Positions 1 through 7,344 of a DNA stretch of 12,969 bases are shown piece by piece. A program made the position numbers and the translations under genes. The DNA is taken from NCBI GenBank assembly GCA_023415595.1, contig JAEZJW010000011.1, forward strand, positions 1 to 12,969, read 5' to 3'. The notes under the pieces were generated by a model that made no database searches, had not been told where the DNA came from, and worked only from the letters and a program-made list of their open reading frames with translations. Source of the DNA: Bacillota bacterium (lineage in GTDB: Bacteria; Bacillota; Clostridia; Lachnospirales; Lachnospiraceae). Position 1 is the stretch's first letter. Every line of letters starts with the position of its first letter.

Positions 1-532
1 CCAAAGCGATACCTGTAACATAGCCATCGGTCATTTCCAGATAGCGGGGACCCTTTGCAAGAGTACCATACATGGTTCCTACCTGGCTGCGGAGACCCTT
101 TCCCAAATCCTCTAAGCCGGCACCGATGGGAAGTCCGTCTTCAGAGAAAGCACTCTGGGTTCTGCCGTATATGATCTGAAGGAACAGTTCCCTCATTGCT
201 GTATTGATTGCATCACATACCAAGTCAGTATTCATTGCCTCAAGAATGGTAAGGCCCGGTAAAATTTCAGAAGCCATCGCTGCGGAATGAGTCATACCGG
301 AGCAACCGATGGTCTCTACCAATGCTTCCTGAATAACACCGTCTTTCACGTTTAATGTTAATTTACAGGTTCCCTGTTGCGGTGCGCACCAGCCGACACC
401 ATGGGTTAAACCTGAGATATCGGATATTTCCTTTGCTTTTACCCATTTAGCTTCTTCCGGAATCGGCGCTGCGCCATGGTGCACTCCCTGGGTAACAGGA
501 CACATCATTTTTACCTCATGTGAATAGATCAT
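1..532 (-). CDS. Iron-sulfur cluster assembly scaffold-like protein (3' part cut by window edge)
   Basis: The first 177 codons of a minus-strand gene are present; the C-terminus lies beyond base 1. The product begins MIYSHEVKMMCPVTQGVHHG and has conserved-looking cysteines (C11, a GWCAPQQGTC stretch, and IGCSGMTHSAA). From memory this matches the NifU/IscU-like scaffold proteins of anaerobic Clostridia, which often stand beside a GGGtGRT-type protein. I infer a cytosolic role in Fe-S cluster assembly or a related metal-dependent function. The ATG at 532-530 is chosen because AAGGAG (reverse complement of 544-549) lies about ten bases upstream. The neighbouring minus-strand gene at 688-1353 is separated from it by a terminator-like hairpin, so the two are probably separate transcripts. 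Family assignment is from recall of sequence style, not a search. Confidence 0.75.
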   Translation of the reverse strand, partial: MIYSHEVKMMCPVTQGVHHGAAPIPEEAKWVKAKEISDISGLTHGVGWCAPQQGTCKLTLNVKDGVIQEALVETIGCSGMTHSAAMASEILPGLTILEAMNTDLVCDAINTAMRELFLQIIYGRTQSAFSEDGLPIGAGLEDLGKGLRSQVGTMYGTLAKGPRYLEMTDGYVTGIAL

Positions 533-651
533 GTTGTTGAAACTCCTTTCAATTTACATAGAATAGCATATGTCTGTTATTTACTTAACATATTTTCGCA
601 TAAAACCCATCATTCGTCCATAGTTTTTTATAAAAACTTTGCCAAAGCTGT

Positions 652-680
652 TAAAATGGGCTGTTTTTGTTAACAGCCCC
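652..680 (-). terminator. Rho-independent terminator after the beta-helix gene
   Basis: GGGCTGTT (658-665) and AACAGCCC (672-679) form an 8-bp stem with a six-base loop. Read on the minus strand the hairpin is followed by ATTTT. It begins 8 bases past the stop codon of the gene at 688-1353, the expected place for a terminator. The U-tract is short, so efficiency may be moderate. Confidence 0.7.
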
Positions 681-687
681 TGGTTTC

Positions 688-1353
688 TTACTTTTTATGT
701 ACGATTTCTCCAGCCTTCTTGTAGATGCTTCCTTCCGGTACATAACCCCTGACCATGGACAGAGGATAAATATTCGAATTCCTTCCGATGACCGAACCGG
801 GATTTAAGACACTGTTGCAGCCGACCTCGACATGATCGCCTAGGATAGCTCCGAATTTCTTTAAGCCTGTCGGAATCCTCTCCTCTCCCGCAGTCACCTC
901 AACCAGAGTCTTATCGGACTTAACATTGGAGGTGATCGATCCGGCTCCCATATGAGCTCTAAAACCGAGGATGGAATCTCCTACATAATTATAATGTGGT
1001 ACCTGAACCTTATTAAATAATATTACATTCTTAAGCTCAGTTGAATTCCCAACCACTGCTCCATCTCCGACAATCACGCTGCCACGGATATATGCACAGT
1101 GACGGACCTCCGCATTCTTACCTATGATGGCCGGGCCGCTTAAGTATGCAGTCGGTGCTACGGAAGCAGATTTTGCAACCCAGATGTCCTCACCGATCTT
1201 ATCATATTCCTCTTCGGATAATTCCGGGCCAACTGTTAGGATGATTTCCTTGATCCTGCCAAGTATCTCCCAGGGATAGGTGCAACCCTCAAACCCTTCT
1301 GCTGCGATTGTTTCATTTAAATCTAGCAATTCCTTGATCATAAGCTGCTCCAT
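688..1353 (-). CDS. Left-handed beta-helix acyltransferase-like protein (GlmU C-terminal domain type)
   Basis: A 221-residue protein. Residues 1-55 are a short helical lead-in. Residues about 56-205 carry hexapeptide-type repeats (AYLSGPAIIGKNAEV, SVIVGDGAVVGNSTEL). The stretch VPHYNYVGDSILG at 118-130 and GAGSIT at 136-141 resemble the acetyltransferase half of GlmU, including a histidine (H120) at the position of its catalytic base. The N-terminal uridylyltransferase half of GlmU is absent, so this is a stand-alone beta-helix protein, presumably transferring an acyl group to a sugar nucleotide or similar amine; the substrate is unknown. An AGGAGG-type site (1362-1367 reversed) supports the ATG at 1353. 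Its promoter is at 1412-1441 and its terminator at 652-680, so it appears monocistronic. Confidence 0.8.
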   Translation of the reverse strand: MEQLMIKELLDLNETIAAEGFEGCTYPWEILGRIKEIILTVGPELSEEEYDKIGEDIWVAKSASVAPTAYLSGPAIIGKNAEVRHCAYIRGSVIVGDGAVVGNSTELKNVILFNKVQVPHYNYVGDSILGFRAHMGAGSITSNVKSDKTLVEVTAGEERIPTGLKKFGAILGDHVEVGCNSVLNPGSVIGRNSNIYPLSMVRGYVPEGSIYKKAGEIVHKK

Positions 1354-1411
1354 CGGTTAAGCCTCCTGCTTCTATCTCATAAATATATAAATGATTTTCA
1401 AGTATCATTAT

Positions 1412-1441
1412 ATTATAAGCCGTTACAGATTACCACAGCAA
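1412..1441 (-). promoter_or_regulatory. Sigma-A-like promoter of the beta-helix gene
   Basis: On the minus strand TTGCTG (1441-1436) and TATAAT (1417-1412) are separated by 18 bases, about 60 bases upstream of the ATG at 1353. An inverted pair AGCCGTT (1418-1424) / AACGGCT (1450-1456) brackets the -35 element and touches the -10 box. It could be an operator, or the remains of a terminator for the antiporter gene upstream. Confidence 0.6.
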
Positions 1442-1483
1442 ATATAGAGAACGGCTACTTTGGTATTAGGTTTCACAGGCAGA

Positions 1484-2662
1484 TTAATCCTTGGTCAGCA
1501 GCTTCTTATAGGTAAGCTCTATTCCCAATGCACCGAGAGGTGCTGTGATGATAATGGACAATACGGCAATGCTGAGTATGATGTTGCCGGCTGATATTCC
1601 TGCTGCCAAAGGGATGGCACCGACAGCTGCCTGAACAGTGGCCTTTGGAAAGTAGGCGAGGTTGCAGAATATAGCTTCCTTTCGTTTAATCCCTGACTTC
1701 ATCAGGCTTAAGAATACACCTGCTGACCGAAAGACCAGAGCTCCTAAGATCAAGACAACCGCAGCGATCCCCGCCCGGTATGCATACTTGATATCCACCG
1801 CAGCTCCCACCAGAACAAATAGCATGAGCTCGGAAGCCACCCATATTTTTGAGAACTTGACCGATATTCTTCTTGCCACTTCTTCCTTCTGCTTCAGGAT
1901 GCTTCCACCCAAAGCCATGACAGCCAATAATCCGGAGAACGGGAGGAATTCCGATATCTTCTCTTCATATCCAACCAGCAGAAATGAAATTCCTAAAATA
2001 ATCAGAACCTTAACGGTATCCCTGATATGGAAAAGCTGAAAGACACGGACCAGAAGGAAACCTGCCAGAATACCTGCAGCGAGGCCCGTCAGGATGGATA
2101 CGGGGACCTTAAGAAGCGTCATGAGATCAAAGTCTCCACCCTTAGCAACTCCGATAAAAGCGGTAAACAACACAATACAATAGATATCATCTGCAGAAGC
2201 TCCCGCCATGATCAGCTGAGGAATGCTCTTCTTCCTGCCATAACCGTTCTCCATCAGGTGCAGCATCTTCGGGACAATCACAGCCGGTGAAACTGCTCCA
2301 AGCATCGCACCGATAATCGCCGCTTCAACTACAGTAACCCCGAGCAGAGGCGGTGCCAGCAGGATAGAACCGATGATTTCCAGGGTGGCAGGAATAAAGC
2401 ACATTAAGATTGCCGGTCTTCCTACCTTCTTCAGATCCTTGATATCCAGAGATAGACCTGCCCGTGTCAGAATTACGATCAGGGCAATCTCTCTTAAATC
2501 AGAGGATATCTCCAATATACCCCCATCAATCTGATTAAGGACATGGGGGCCCAATACAATACCGGTAACTAACATTCCAATTAAACCGGGTAAATTCAGC
2601 TTCTGGAAAATACCACTCAGAGCGAAGCCACAGATCAGTATAAAAGCAAGACTAATCAACAT
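1484..2662 (-). CDS. Cation:proton antiporter, CPA2 / Na+/H+ exchanger family, membrane domain only
   Basis: A 392-residue polytopic membrane protein built almost entirely of hydrophobic helices, with an early LIGMLVTGIVLGPHVL segment (residues 27-42) typical of Kef/NapA-type antiporters. GAVSPAVIVPKML (122-134) fits the unwound helix of this fold. GASADD (154-159) provides the paired aspartates D158-D159, the ion-binding pair of electrogenic CPA2 antiporters. No RCK/TrkA regulatory domain follows the helices, so regulation must come from elsewhere or be absent. It most likely exchanges Na+ or K+ for protons across the cytoplasmic membrane; the ion cannot be told. GGAGG (2675-2671 reversed) stands eight bases before the ATG at 2662, fixing the start. 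A palindrome sits in its leader (2695-2713). Confidence 0.88.
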   Translation of the reverse strand: MLISLAFILICGFALSGIFQKLNLPGLIGMLVTGIVLGPHVLNQIDGGILEISSDLREIALIVILTRAGLSLDIKDLKKVGRPAILMCFIPATLEIIGSILLAPPLLGVTVVEAAIIGAMLGAVSPAVIVPKMLHLMENGYGRKKSIPQLIMAGASADDIYCIVLFTAFIGVAKGGDFDLMTLLKVPVSILTGLAAGILAGFLLVRVFQLFHIRDTVKVLIILGISFLLVGYEEKISEFLPFSGLLAVMALGGSILKQKEEVARRISVKFSKIWVASELMLFVLVGAAVDIKYAYRAGIAAVVLILGALVFRSAGVFLSLMKSGIKRKEAIFCNLAYFPKATVQAAVGAIPLAAGISAGNIILSIAVLSIIITAPLGALGIELTYKKLLTKD

Positions 2663-2990
2663 AAGTATTTCCTCCGTAATCTCTCAGGTATAGTACCCAA
2701 CTTAAGTTTGGGTTGATGGTATAATGTTTCTTAAGCATAAAAAAAGATGAAATCTGCAATCAATCATCGCAGAAGTCATCAGCATCAAATGCGCTTTAAG
2801 CTTTCGCTAAGGGAGAACTTCATTCCCTTCTATATCATAATCAGTACAATAGCCGATGTCAATCCCCAATTTTCAAATGTCACCAACCTCATTTATATTA
2901 TAAATAATTTCGGGTTTTTTCACCTTTTGATATTAAAAAGTTTATCACGCAAATATATTTTAATAATGTATTCTAACAGGTGACTCGGTT
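2663..2990. other. Divergent intergenic region between antiporter and deacetylase
   Basis: This 328-base stretch separates divergent genes. It holds the antiporter ribosome binding site, a palindrome at 2695-2713, and a TATAAT hexamer on the plus strand at 2720-2725 lacking a good -35 box. The remainder is AT-rich. A possible 78-codon plus-strand frame (2747-2983) has no convincing ribosome binding site and looks non-coding. Confidence 0.5.
2695..2713. promoter_or_regulatory. Palindrome in the antiporter leader, possible operator
   Basis: ACCCAA (2695-2700) pairs with TTGGGT (2708-2713) around CTTAAGT; the centre AACTTAAGTT is a perfect 10-base palindrome. No T-run follows on either strand, which argues against a terminator. 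Its place, about 33 bases upstream of the antiporter start, would suit a repressor or an RNA hairpin. Confidence 0.35.
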
Positions 2991-3881
2991 ATGAACATAT
3001 CTGCACAAATAAAATATTACAGTAAAGTATTTCTCCTGTTCTCGGTATTTACTTTATTATTAAGCACTATTATAAACAATCTGAAAGATGTTGACGTCTT
3101 TCATAATACAGAACCGGCTATTTGCGTTCCGATACTCATGTACCACCAGGTAAAGAACAGTAATCTGGGTAAGGATGTGATTAGTCCCTACGAGTTTGAA
3201 AGCGATTTGCAGTACCTGTCCGATCATAACTACAATACGATTACAATGACGCAGCTGATCGATTATGTTTACTACGGCGAGACTTTGCCTGAAAATCCAA
3301 TCATTTTGACCTTTGATGATGGTTATATGAGTACCTACAAGAATGTCTTCCCATTACTAAAAAAATACGAAGCAAAGATCGTCCTCTCCATCATCGGAAA
3401 AAGCACCGATGATTTCTCCAAGGTAGTAGATAATCATATTAATGCTCACCTGACCTGGGAGTACCTGAATGAAATGCAGGAATCAGGACTGGTTGAAATT
3501 CAGAACCACTCCTACAATCTGCACAAAATTTCAAATTATCGGTATGGCTGCTGTCAAATGTCAAGTGAGCCCCTATGTGATTATGAGCAGATCTTAGCTG
3601 CCGATGTCATGGAATTACAGGACCGAGCACAAACCAATCTGAATTATACTCCTAATACCTTTACCTATCCCTATGGCAGGTATAACGATAACACAGAGAA
3701 TATCTTAAAAAAAATAGGCTTTAAGGCAACCCTGTCCATCACCTTCGGAGTCAATCTGGTTAGTAAAGATTCTCCTGATACCCTATATGGCCTGAAAAGG
3801 ATATGCCGCTCCCATAATGCCTCCTTGGATAAGCTATTAAAGCATGGTTTTGATACACTGAAATATATGGAGAAGAAATAG
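2991..3881 (+). CDS. Membrane-anchored polysaccharide deacetylase (NodB / CE4 family)
   Basis: A 296-residue protein with one N-terminal hydrophobic segment (about 13-29), likely an uncleaved anchor placing the catalytic domain outside the membrane. CE4 motifs appear in order: PILMYHQV (47-54), TFDDG (107-111) with the catalytic and metal-binding aspartates, HSYNLH (173-178) as the histidine metal motif, and TYPYG (225-229). These match the subgroup including PgaB/IcaB-like and many Firmicutes cell-wall deacetylases, which remove acetyl groups from N-acetylglucosamine-containing polymers. Substrate (peptidoglycan or an exopolysaccharide) cannot be decided. The start follows a weak AGGTGA site; the ATG at 2991 is nevertheless the one that places the hydrophobic anchor correctly. 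It converges on the phosphatase gene, 41 bases away, with no clear terminator between. Confidence 0.9.
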   Translation: MNISAQIKYYSKVFLLFSVFTLLLSTIINNLKDVDVFHNTEPAICVPILMYHQVKNSNLGKDVISPYEFESDLQYLSDHNYNTITMTQLIDYVYYGETLPENPIILTFDDGYMSTYKNVFPLLKKYEAKIVLSIIGKSTDDFSKVVDNHINAHLTWEYLNEMQESGLVEIQNHSYNLHKISNYRYGCCQMSSEPLCDYEQILAADVMELQDRAQTNLNYTPNTFTYPYGRYNDNTENILKKIGFKATLSITFGVNLVSKDSPDTLYGLKRICRSHNASLDKLLKHGFDTLKYMEKK

Positions 3882-3922
3882 TAAAGTTCATTGCTAATCA
3901 ATAGCTCTATGTACCGGTTATA

Positions 3923-4402
3923 TTATTCTTCTATCGGAATACGGTGTTTATAACAGATTGATCTTAATAACGCCTCACAACCCTCATAAATATCCTCGTA
4001 GGTCTGCTCAAAGTCTCCGCTATACCAGGGATCTGCGATATCTCCACCCTTAGGAGTTAAGTCCATGAGCCTCTGAACCTTTTTCTTGGAATCGCTTCCA
4101 ATGATCCGGTTGATATTGGCGACATTTCTATGATCCATAGCGATGATATAATCATATTCACGATAATCTTCTTTTGTCATCTGAACTGCACGCTTACCCT
4201 CGGTCGAGATACCAAGCCCACTCAAGATTCTTCTGGTGCCATGGTGGACAACACTGCCAATCTCCTCCGTACTGGTAGCCGCAGATGCGATATGAAACAT
4301 ATCTCCTATTCCTCTTCTCTTCACCATATCCTTGAAGACAAATTCCGCCATTGGTGAACGGCAGATATTGCCATGACATACAAATAAAACCTTAACTATC
4401 AT
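3923..4402 (-). CDS. Low-molecular-weight protein-tyrosine phosphatase
   Basis: A 159-residue cytosolic phosphatase. The P-loop C9-HGNIC-R15-S16 (CX5RS) lies at the very N-terminus, and the general-acid loop DPWY is at 124-127, both diagnostic of the LMW-PTP family. Length is normal for the family. These enzymes dephosphorylate phosphotyrosine proteins or, in some Firmicutes, arginine-phosphorylated proteins; residues separating the two are not judged here. The reading frame extends 16 codons further upstream, but the ATG at 4402 is preferred because AGGAAGG (4420-4414 reversed) precedes it and the P-loop then sits at the usual distance from the start. A good promoter is at 4462-4490. It is the last ordinary chromosomal gene before the cassette array. 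Confidence 0.92.
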   Translation of the reverse strand: MIVKVLFVCHGNICRSPMAEFVFKDMVKRRGIGDMFHIASAATSTEEIGSVVHHGTRRILSGLGISTEGKRAVQMTKEDYREYDYIIAMDHRNVANINRIIGSDSKKKVQRLMDLTPKGGDIADPWYSGDFEQTYEDIYEGCEALLRSICYKHRIPIEE

Positions 4403-4461
4403 ACTAAAGTAATCCTTCCTGCTAATATTTATATATCTGCTTAGTAGCAATTCTCTTATCT

Positions 4462-4490
4462 ATAATATCATAAGTCCTCACGCATTCCAA
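4462..4490 (-). promoter_or_regulatory. Sigma-A-like promoter of the phosphatase gene
   Basis: On the minus strand TTGGAA (4490-4485), a 17-base spacer and TATTAT (4467-4462) lie about 60 bases before the phosphatase start. One arm of an 8-bp inverted repeat lies in the spacer, so a regulator binding there could occlude it. Confidence 0.6.
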
Positions 4491-4531
4491 CATAAGTATA
4501 ACAGTTGTCCTTCATTATGATAAGACTTATG
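4469..4531. repeat. Spaced inverted repeat across the phosphatase promoter
   Basis: CATAAGTC (4469-4476) and GACTTATG (4524-4531) are perfect inverse copies separated by 47 bases. One arm lies in the phosphatase promoter spacer, the other upstream of its -35. A dimeric regulator or looping site is possible; chance is not excluded. Confidence 0.35.
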
Positions 4532-4573
4532 GGAGAATTGTGTATATTTTTAGAGCTAAAAGGCCTTGAATGA

Positions 4574-4602
4574 TTGACAGTTTATACCATTTACATTATG
4601 AT
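4574..4602 (+). promoter_or_regulatory. Strong plus-strand promoter reading into the cassette array (Pc-like)
   Basis: TTGACA (4574-4579), a 17-base spacer (4580-4596) and TATGAT (4597-4602) differ from the sigma-A consensus at one position. Transcription would start near 4609 and run through the insertion point at 4724 into cassette 1. In classical integrons the cassette promoter Pc sits close to attI and expresses the first cassettes; I infer the same job here. Confidence 0.7.
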
Positions 4603-4659
4603 AAATCTAACTGGAAATATATTGGTGATGATTTTCATGCACTATAGTACATATTCACG

Positions 4660-4733
4660 ACTCCAGATTCACAAACACCTTAATTATAGAGGTATTTGCG
4701 ACATAGGATTCGGGAAAGAGGTAGTTATACGAC
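4660..4733 (+). other. Candidate attI-like site at the 5' end of the array
   Basis: GTTATACGAC at 4724-4733 is the exact reverse complement of GTCGTATAAC at 5253-5262, the last bases of cassette 1 before its palindrome. This marks the crossover between G4724 and T4725. No attC palindrome lies upstream, as expected for an attI-type or secondary insertion site. The left boundary given (4660) is arbitrary. A partial direct repeat CGACATA (4699-4705 and 4730-4736) is visible, 31 bases apart. No integrase gene is adjacent. Confidence 0.6.
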
Positions 4734-4746
4734 ATATAGCGAAATC

Positions 4747-4775
4747 GCCCTCCATCCATGGCGGGATTGAACCCG
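4747..4775 (+). repeat. Hairpin element with ATCCAT loop at the start of cassette 1
   Basis: CCC (4748-4750), a mismatch, then CC pair with GG, mismatch, GGG (4763-4765) around ATCCAT (4754-4759). A second small stem CGGG/CCCG (4762-4765, 4772-4775) overlaps its 3' arm, so the two could be alternative folds. The loop matches five other hairpins in cassettes 1 and 7. It lies in the 116-base leader of the first cassette gene. Confidence 0.45.
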
Positions 4776-4840
4776 TATTTTCAGAATATCAGTTAATATT
4801 AGTAGAGTGAATATTATTTGTATAACATGGAGGTAGATTT

Positions 4841-5188
4841 ATGTTTAATGAGATATGTATTTATGAGGTTAAATTAGAAAAACAAGAAGAATTTGAAGAA
4901 TTAATCAAGGAAGTTGCAGAATTTTATAAATCTAATTCAGGTGTAATCGATGTAAAGTACATTAAACGTACTCATAGACAGGAAGATTTTAATGCAGCAA
5001 AGAGTGGAGAGCCACCTATTCGATTAACAAGATTTCAAGGAAAAGTTACATATATTCTTGTTTGGATACTTGATAATGAAAAATTACATGGTGAGCTTAC
5101 GAAAGCAGGTCTCGAGAGATATTACAAAAGGTTCAATCGCTGTCTAACAACCATGCCAAAAATTTTACTAGGTGAGGATGTTATTTAA
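4841..5188 (+). CDS. Small protein of probable dimeric alpha/beta-barrel (ABM-like) fold, cassette 1
   Basis: A 115-residue soluble protein preceded by GGAGG at 4829-4833, nine bases before the ATG. The opening CIYEVKLEKQEEFEELIKEVAEFYKSNSGVIDVKYIKRT has the strand, long helix, Gly-Val strand pattern of ferredoxin-like dimeric alpha/beta-barrel proteins, the group that includes antibiotic biosynthesis monooxygenase-type proteins and stress-responsive barrels. A second half, FQGKVTYILVWILDNEKLHGELTKAGLE, is consistent with the remaining strands and helix. No catalytic residues can be named and the function is unknown. As first cassette gene it is the one best placed to be read from the promoter at 4574-4602. 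Codons are AT-rich compared with the chromosomal genes on the left. The fold call is an inference from pattern only. Confidence 0.75.
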   Translation: MFNEICIYEVKLEKQEEFEELIKEVAEFYKSNSGVIDVKYIKRTHRQEDFNAAKSGEPPIRLTRFQGKVTYILVWILDNEKLHGELTKAGLERYYKRFNRCLTTMPKILLGEDVI

Positions 5189-5210
5189 TATTATGTGATT
5201 TTATTAAGGA

Positions 5211-5245
5211 CTCGCCATCCATGGCGAGCTCTGGCTCTGAGGGTC
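5211..5245 (+). repeat. Two-hairpin element (ATCCAT loop plus CTC/GAG stem) in cassette 1
   Basis: CTCGCC (5211-5216) pairs with GGCGAG (5223-5228) around ATCCAT, then CTC TGGCTCT GAG GGTC follows (5229-5245). The same pair of hairpins, with a different first stem that still pairs, occurs twice in cassette 7 (11104-11139 and 11314-11349). It sits between the cassette gene and attC1, where it could act as an RNA 3' structure. Confidence 0.6.
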
Positions 5246-5255
5246 GATATACGTC

Positions 5256-5388
5256 GTATAACATTATGTTCCCAGACACCTCAGGGCCTAAGTGCAAGCA
5301 CCCGGTGTCCGGGTCGGAATTATAGGGGCTGCAAGTTATGAGTGGACACCTTAAGGCTCTGGGGTGTCGGGAACACGAGACGTTAGCT
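5256..5388 (+). repeat. attC site 1 (end of cassette 1)
   Basis: The site runs from GTATAAC to GTTAGCT, 133 bp. Arms GTTCCC/GGGAAC, then GACACCTC.../...GGGGTGTC, GCCTAAG/CTTAAGGC and GGTGTCC/GGACACC pair in register. The terminal loop region is variable. Its left core matches the reverse complement of 4724-4733. Confidence 0.9.
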
Positions 5389-5423
5389 GACATCTGCTGC
5401 TAATTAATTTGAGGGGAGAAATT

Positions 5424-6299
5424 ATGAAAATAGGAAGAACAATAACACTCTACTTGGTTGATGCAAATCCAAATGGATTAATATGCGCGTATTTATCTAA
5501 TTGGAATGGGCAGTGTATTAAAATACCAAGAAATCTGTTGAGTGAATCAAAGGATAGAAATGAGGTTAATAACAGCGGAATTTATTTTCTTTTTGGATCA
5601 TCAGAAGATAATAATGACTTTCCACAGGTATATGTTGGGGAGGCTGAAAATGTATATAAAAGACTTAGTCAACATATAAAAGATAAGGAATTTTGGAGTG
5701 AAGCTATTGTCTTCAGCTCAAAAGATGATAATCTAACTAAAGCTCATATTAGGTATTTAGAGCAAAGACTGATAAGCATATTAAGACAAAATTCTAATTA
5801 TGAATTAGTAAACACTAATGACGGTAATAGCACAAAGTTACCAGAGTATTCAATATCCGATATGGAAGTATATTTAGAAAATATAAAAATGATATTACCG
5901 ACATTAGGATTTGATGTATTTACGAAGGTGGAAAAATTAGATCGCAAGAAGAACAAGCAATTTAATCTTGAGTTAAAACATGTTAGGGCAAAAGGACTTT
6001 TGAGTGATAATGGATTTGTTGTAATAAAGGGAAGTGAAGTATCAATTGACATGAAAGAATCACTTAGCCTTGGCTACAGAAAGAAAAGAGAGAATTTGAT
6101 AGCGACTTCAGTTATTAGTGAAGTCAATAACAAGTTGATTTTTAATATAGATATGGAATTTAAAAGCCCCACTGAAGCTGCTGCTATAATAGCAGGATAT
6201 TCAATTAATGGTCGACAATACTGGAAGAATAGTGATGGTAAAACAATTAAAGATATAGAAGAAGAAATTTATAATGATGGGCAGTCAGACGTCAGCTAA
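5424..6299 (+). CDS. GIY-YIG nuclease-fold protein with DUF4357-like C-terminus, cassette 2
   Basis: A 291-residue protein. The GIY-YIG core spans about residues 50-122: GIY at 52-54, YVG at 70-72, R80 and H84 in the following helix (VYKRLSQH), and E113 in YLEQRL as the likely metal-binding glutamate. The C-terminal PTEAAAIIAGYSINGRQYWK (249-268) resembles the DUF4357 module often fused to such nucleases. GIY-YIG enzymes cut DNA; family members serve in repair, restriction and homing, and I infer a DNA-targeting, perhaps anti-phage, role without proof. The ATG at 5424 follows GAGGGGAG (5411-5418); an in-frame TTG at 5409 is rejected because it lies upstream of that site. The stop codon (6297-6299) lies inside the left core of attC2, so the cassette carries virtually no 3' untranslated sequence. 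Confidence 0.85.
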   Translation: MKIGRTITLYLVDANPNGLICAYLSNWNGQCIKIPRNLLSESKDRNEVNNSGIYFLFGSSEDNNDFPQVYVGEAENVYKRLSQHIKDKEFWSEAIVFSSKDDNLTKAHIRYLEQRLISILRQNSNYELVNTNDGNSTKLPEYSISDMEVYLENIKMILPTLGFDVFTKVEKLDRKKNKQFNLELKHVRAKGLLSDNGFVVIKGSEVSIDMKESLSLGYRKKRENLIATSVISEVNNKLIFNIDMEFKSPTEAAAIIAGYSINGRQYWKNSDGKTIKDIEEEIYNDGQSDVS

Positions 6300-6427
6300 C
6301 AATATGTTCCCAGACACCCCACAGCCTAAGTGCAGGCACCCGGTGTCCGGGTTAGAATACTATTTGATTATAAGTTATTAATGGACACCTTAAGGCTCTG
6401 TGGTGTCGGGAACACGAGACGTTATCT
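6294..6427 (+). repeat. attC site 2 (end of cassette 2)
   Basis: 134 bp from AGCTAAC to GTTATCT. GTCAGCTAAC (6291-6300) is the exact reverse complement of the cassette's own start at 5382-5391. The palindrome arms match those of attC1, with an AT-rich terminal loop region. It overlaps the stop codon of the cassette 2 gene. Confidence 0.9.
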
Positions 6428-6453
6428 GACATATATATTTAGGAGGTATTATT

Positions 6454-7344
6454 ATGTACAATGAAACCATATATAACGTTTTTATTAGTCCACAAATTCA
6501 AAATAAATTTTTTAGAAAGCGGAATATGTATATTAACTTGTTAGAAATATCAACATTGCTTGCTATATCAATGATAGTTATTCAGTTACTAGACATTATC
6601 GGAATTATCACAGAAGAAGTACAATGGATTAATTCAACAACATTTATTTTGCTAATCCTTATAGTGATATATGGTTTATATGTTGTTAAGTATAATCCAG
6701 TTAAAAATTATCATATATCACTTCAAATATATTATAATCTATTATTTTTACAATTCTTTTATTTTGACTCAGGAGAATATCCATTTGGCTTTGTAGCGAA
6801 GTTAAAATATATGATTATTGTTCAAACTTGTATAGATGCTATAGATAAGTTTATTAAGGTTATGGAAGAATTTTTAATTTCAAGCGAGAATACTATTGCC
6901 AGAATTACATATATGAGAGATTTAAGAGATTTGCTTTATAAAATGAAGCGTAAAAAGTTCTTTGAAACAAATATTGATGATTTTAAGGTTATTTTAGATG
7001 ACTTTTATTCAAGTACTCATAAAGGGTTGAATGCAATATTTGAGTTCAGTAATAATATTGATTATTTAGATAATTTCAATATAGATAGTAGGGATGAAGT
7101 ATGTAAAAAATTACTGCATGCAAACTCTAAGGAAACCAAAAGCGAAATTGAGTCCCATAAAAGTAAAACAAGTGATAGAAGATACCGTATTACTATATCG
7201 ATAATAATCGTAATCACATCGATTTTAGTAGCTACAAACATTTTTGTTTCGAATGAAATTTGGGCAAGAATAATTATGATATTAGGTGTCATTGTTAATG
7301 TAGTTACATTAGTCAAAGGATTATTACCCAATAACGTCAGATAA
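6454..7344 (+). CDS. Membrane protein of unknown function with four predicted helices, cassette 3
   Basis: A 296-residue protein I do not recognise. Two hydrophobic segments lie near the N-terminus (about 32-52 and 62-78) and two at the C-terminus (about 246-265 and 270-288), flanking a largely polar, helical centre rich in Lys, Asp and Glu. That arrangement would put the central domain on one side of the membrane, probably the cytoplasm. The ATG at 6454 is preceded by AGGAGG (6441-6446). The product ends PNNVR, with the TAA at 7342-7344 inside the left core of attC3. Paired membrane helices joined to a cytosolic module are common among bacterial anti-phage effectors, but nothing here proves that role. 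It could equally be a transporter accessory or stress protein. Confidence 0.8.
   Translation: MYNETIYNVFISPQIQNKFFRKRNMYINLLEISTLLAISMIVIQLLDIIGIITEEVQWINSTTFILLILIVIYGLYVVKYNPVKNYHISLQIYYNLLFLQFFYFDSGEYPFGFVAKLKYMIIVQTCIDAIDKFIKVMEEFLISSENTIARITYMRDLRDLLYKMKRKKFFETNIDDFKVILDDFYSSTHKGLNAIFEFSNNIDYLDNFNIDSRDEVCKKLLHANSKETKSEIESHKSKTSDRRYRITISIIIVITSILVATNIFVSNEIWARIIMILGVIVNVVTLVKGLLPNNVR

Noticed and set aside
1662..2290. Two plus-strand frames inside the antiporter gene
   Set aside because: They are antisense to a clear membrane transporter gene with a good start and conserved DD motif.
2747..2983. 78-codon plus-strand frame upstream of the deacetylase
   Set aside because: No ribosome binding site and no recognisable protein character apart from AT-rich hydrophobic codons; treated as leader sequence.
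4450..4724. Integrase remnant upstream of the first cassette
   Set aside because: I looked on both strands for tyrosine recombinase motifs (the HxxR and GH...Y regions) and saw none; the stretch is AT-rich intergenic sequence with two promoters.
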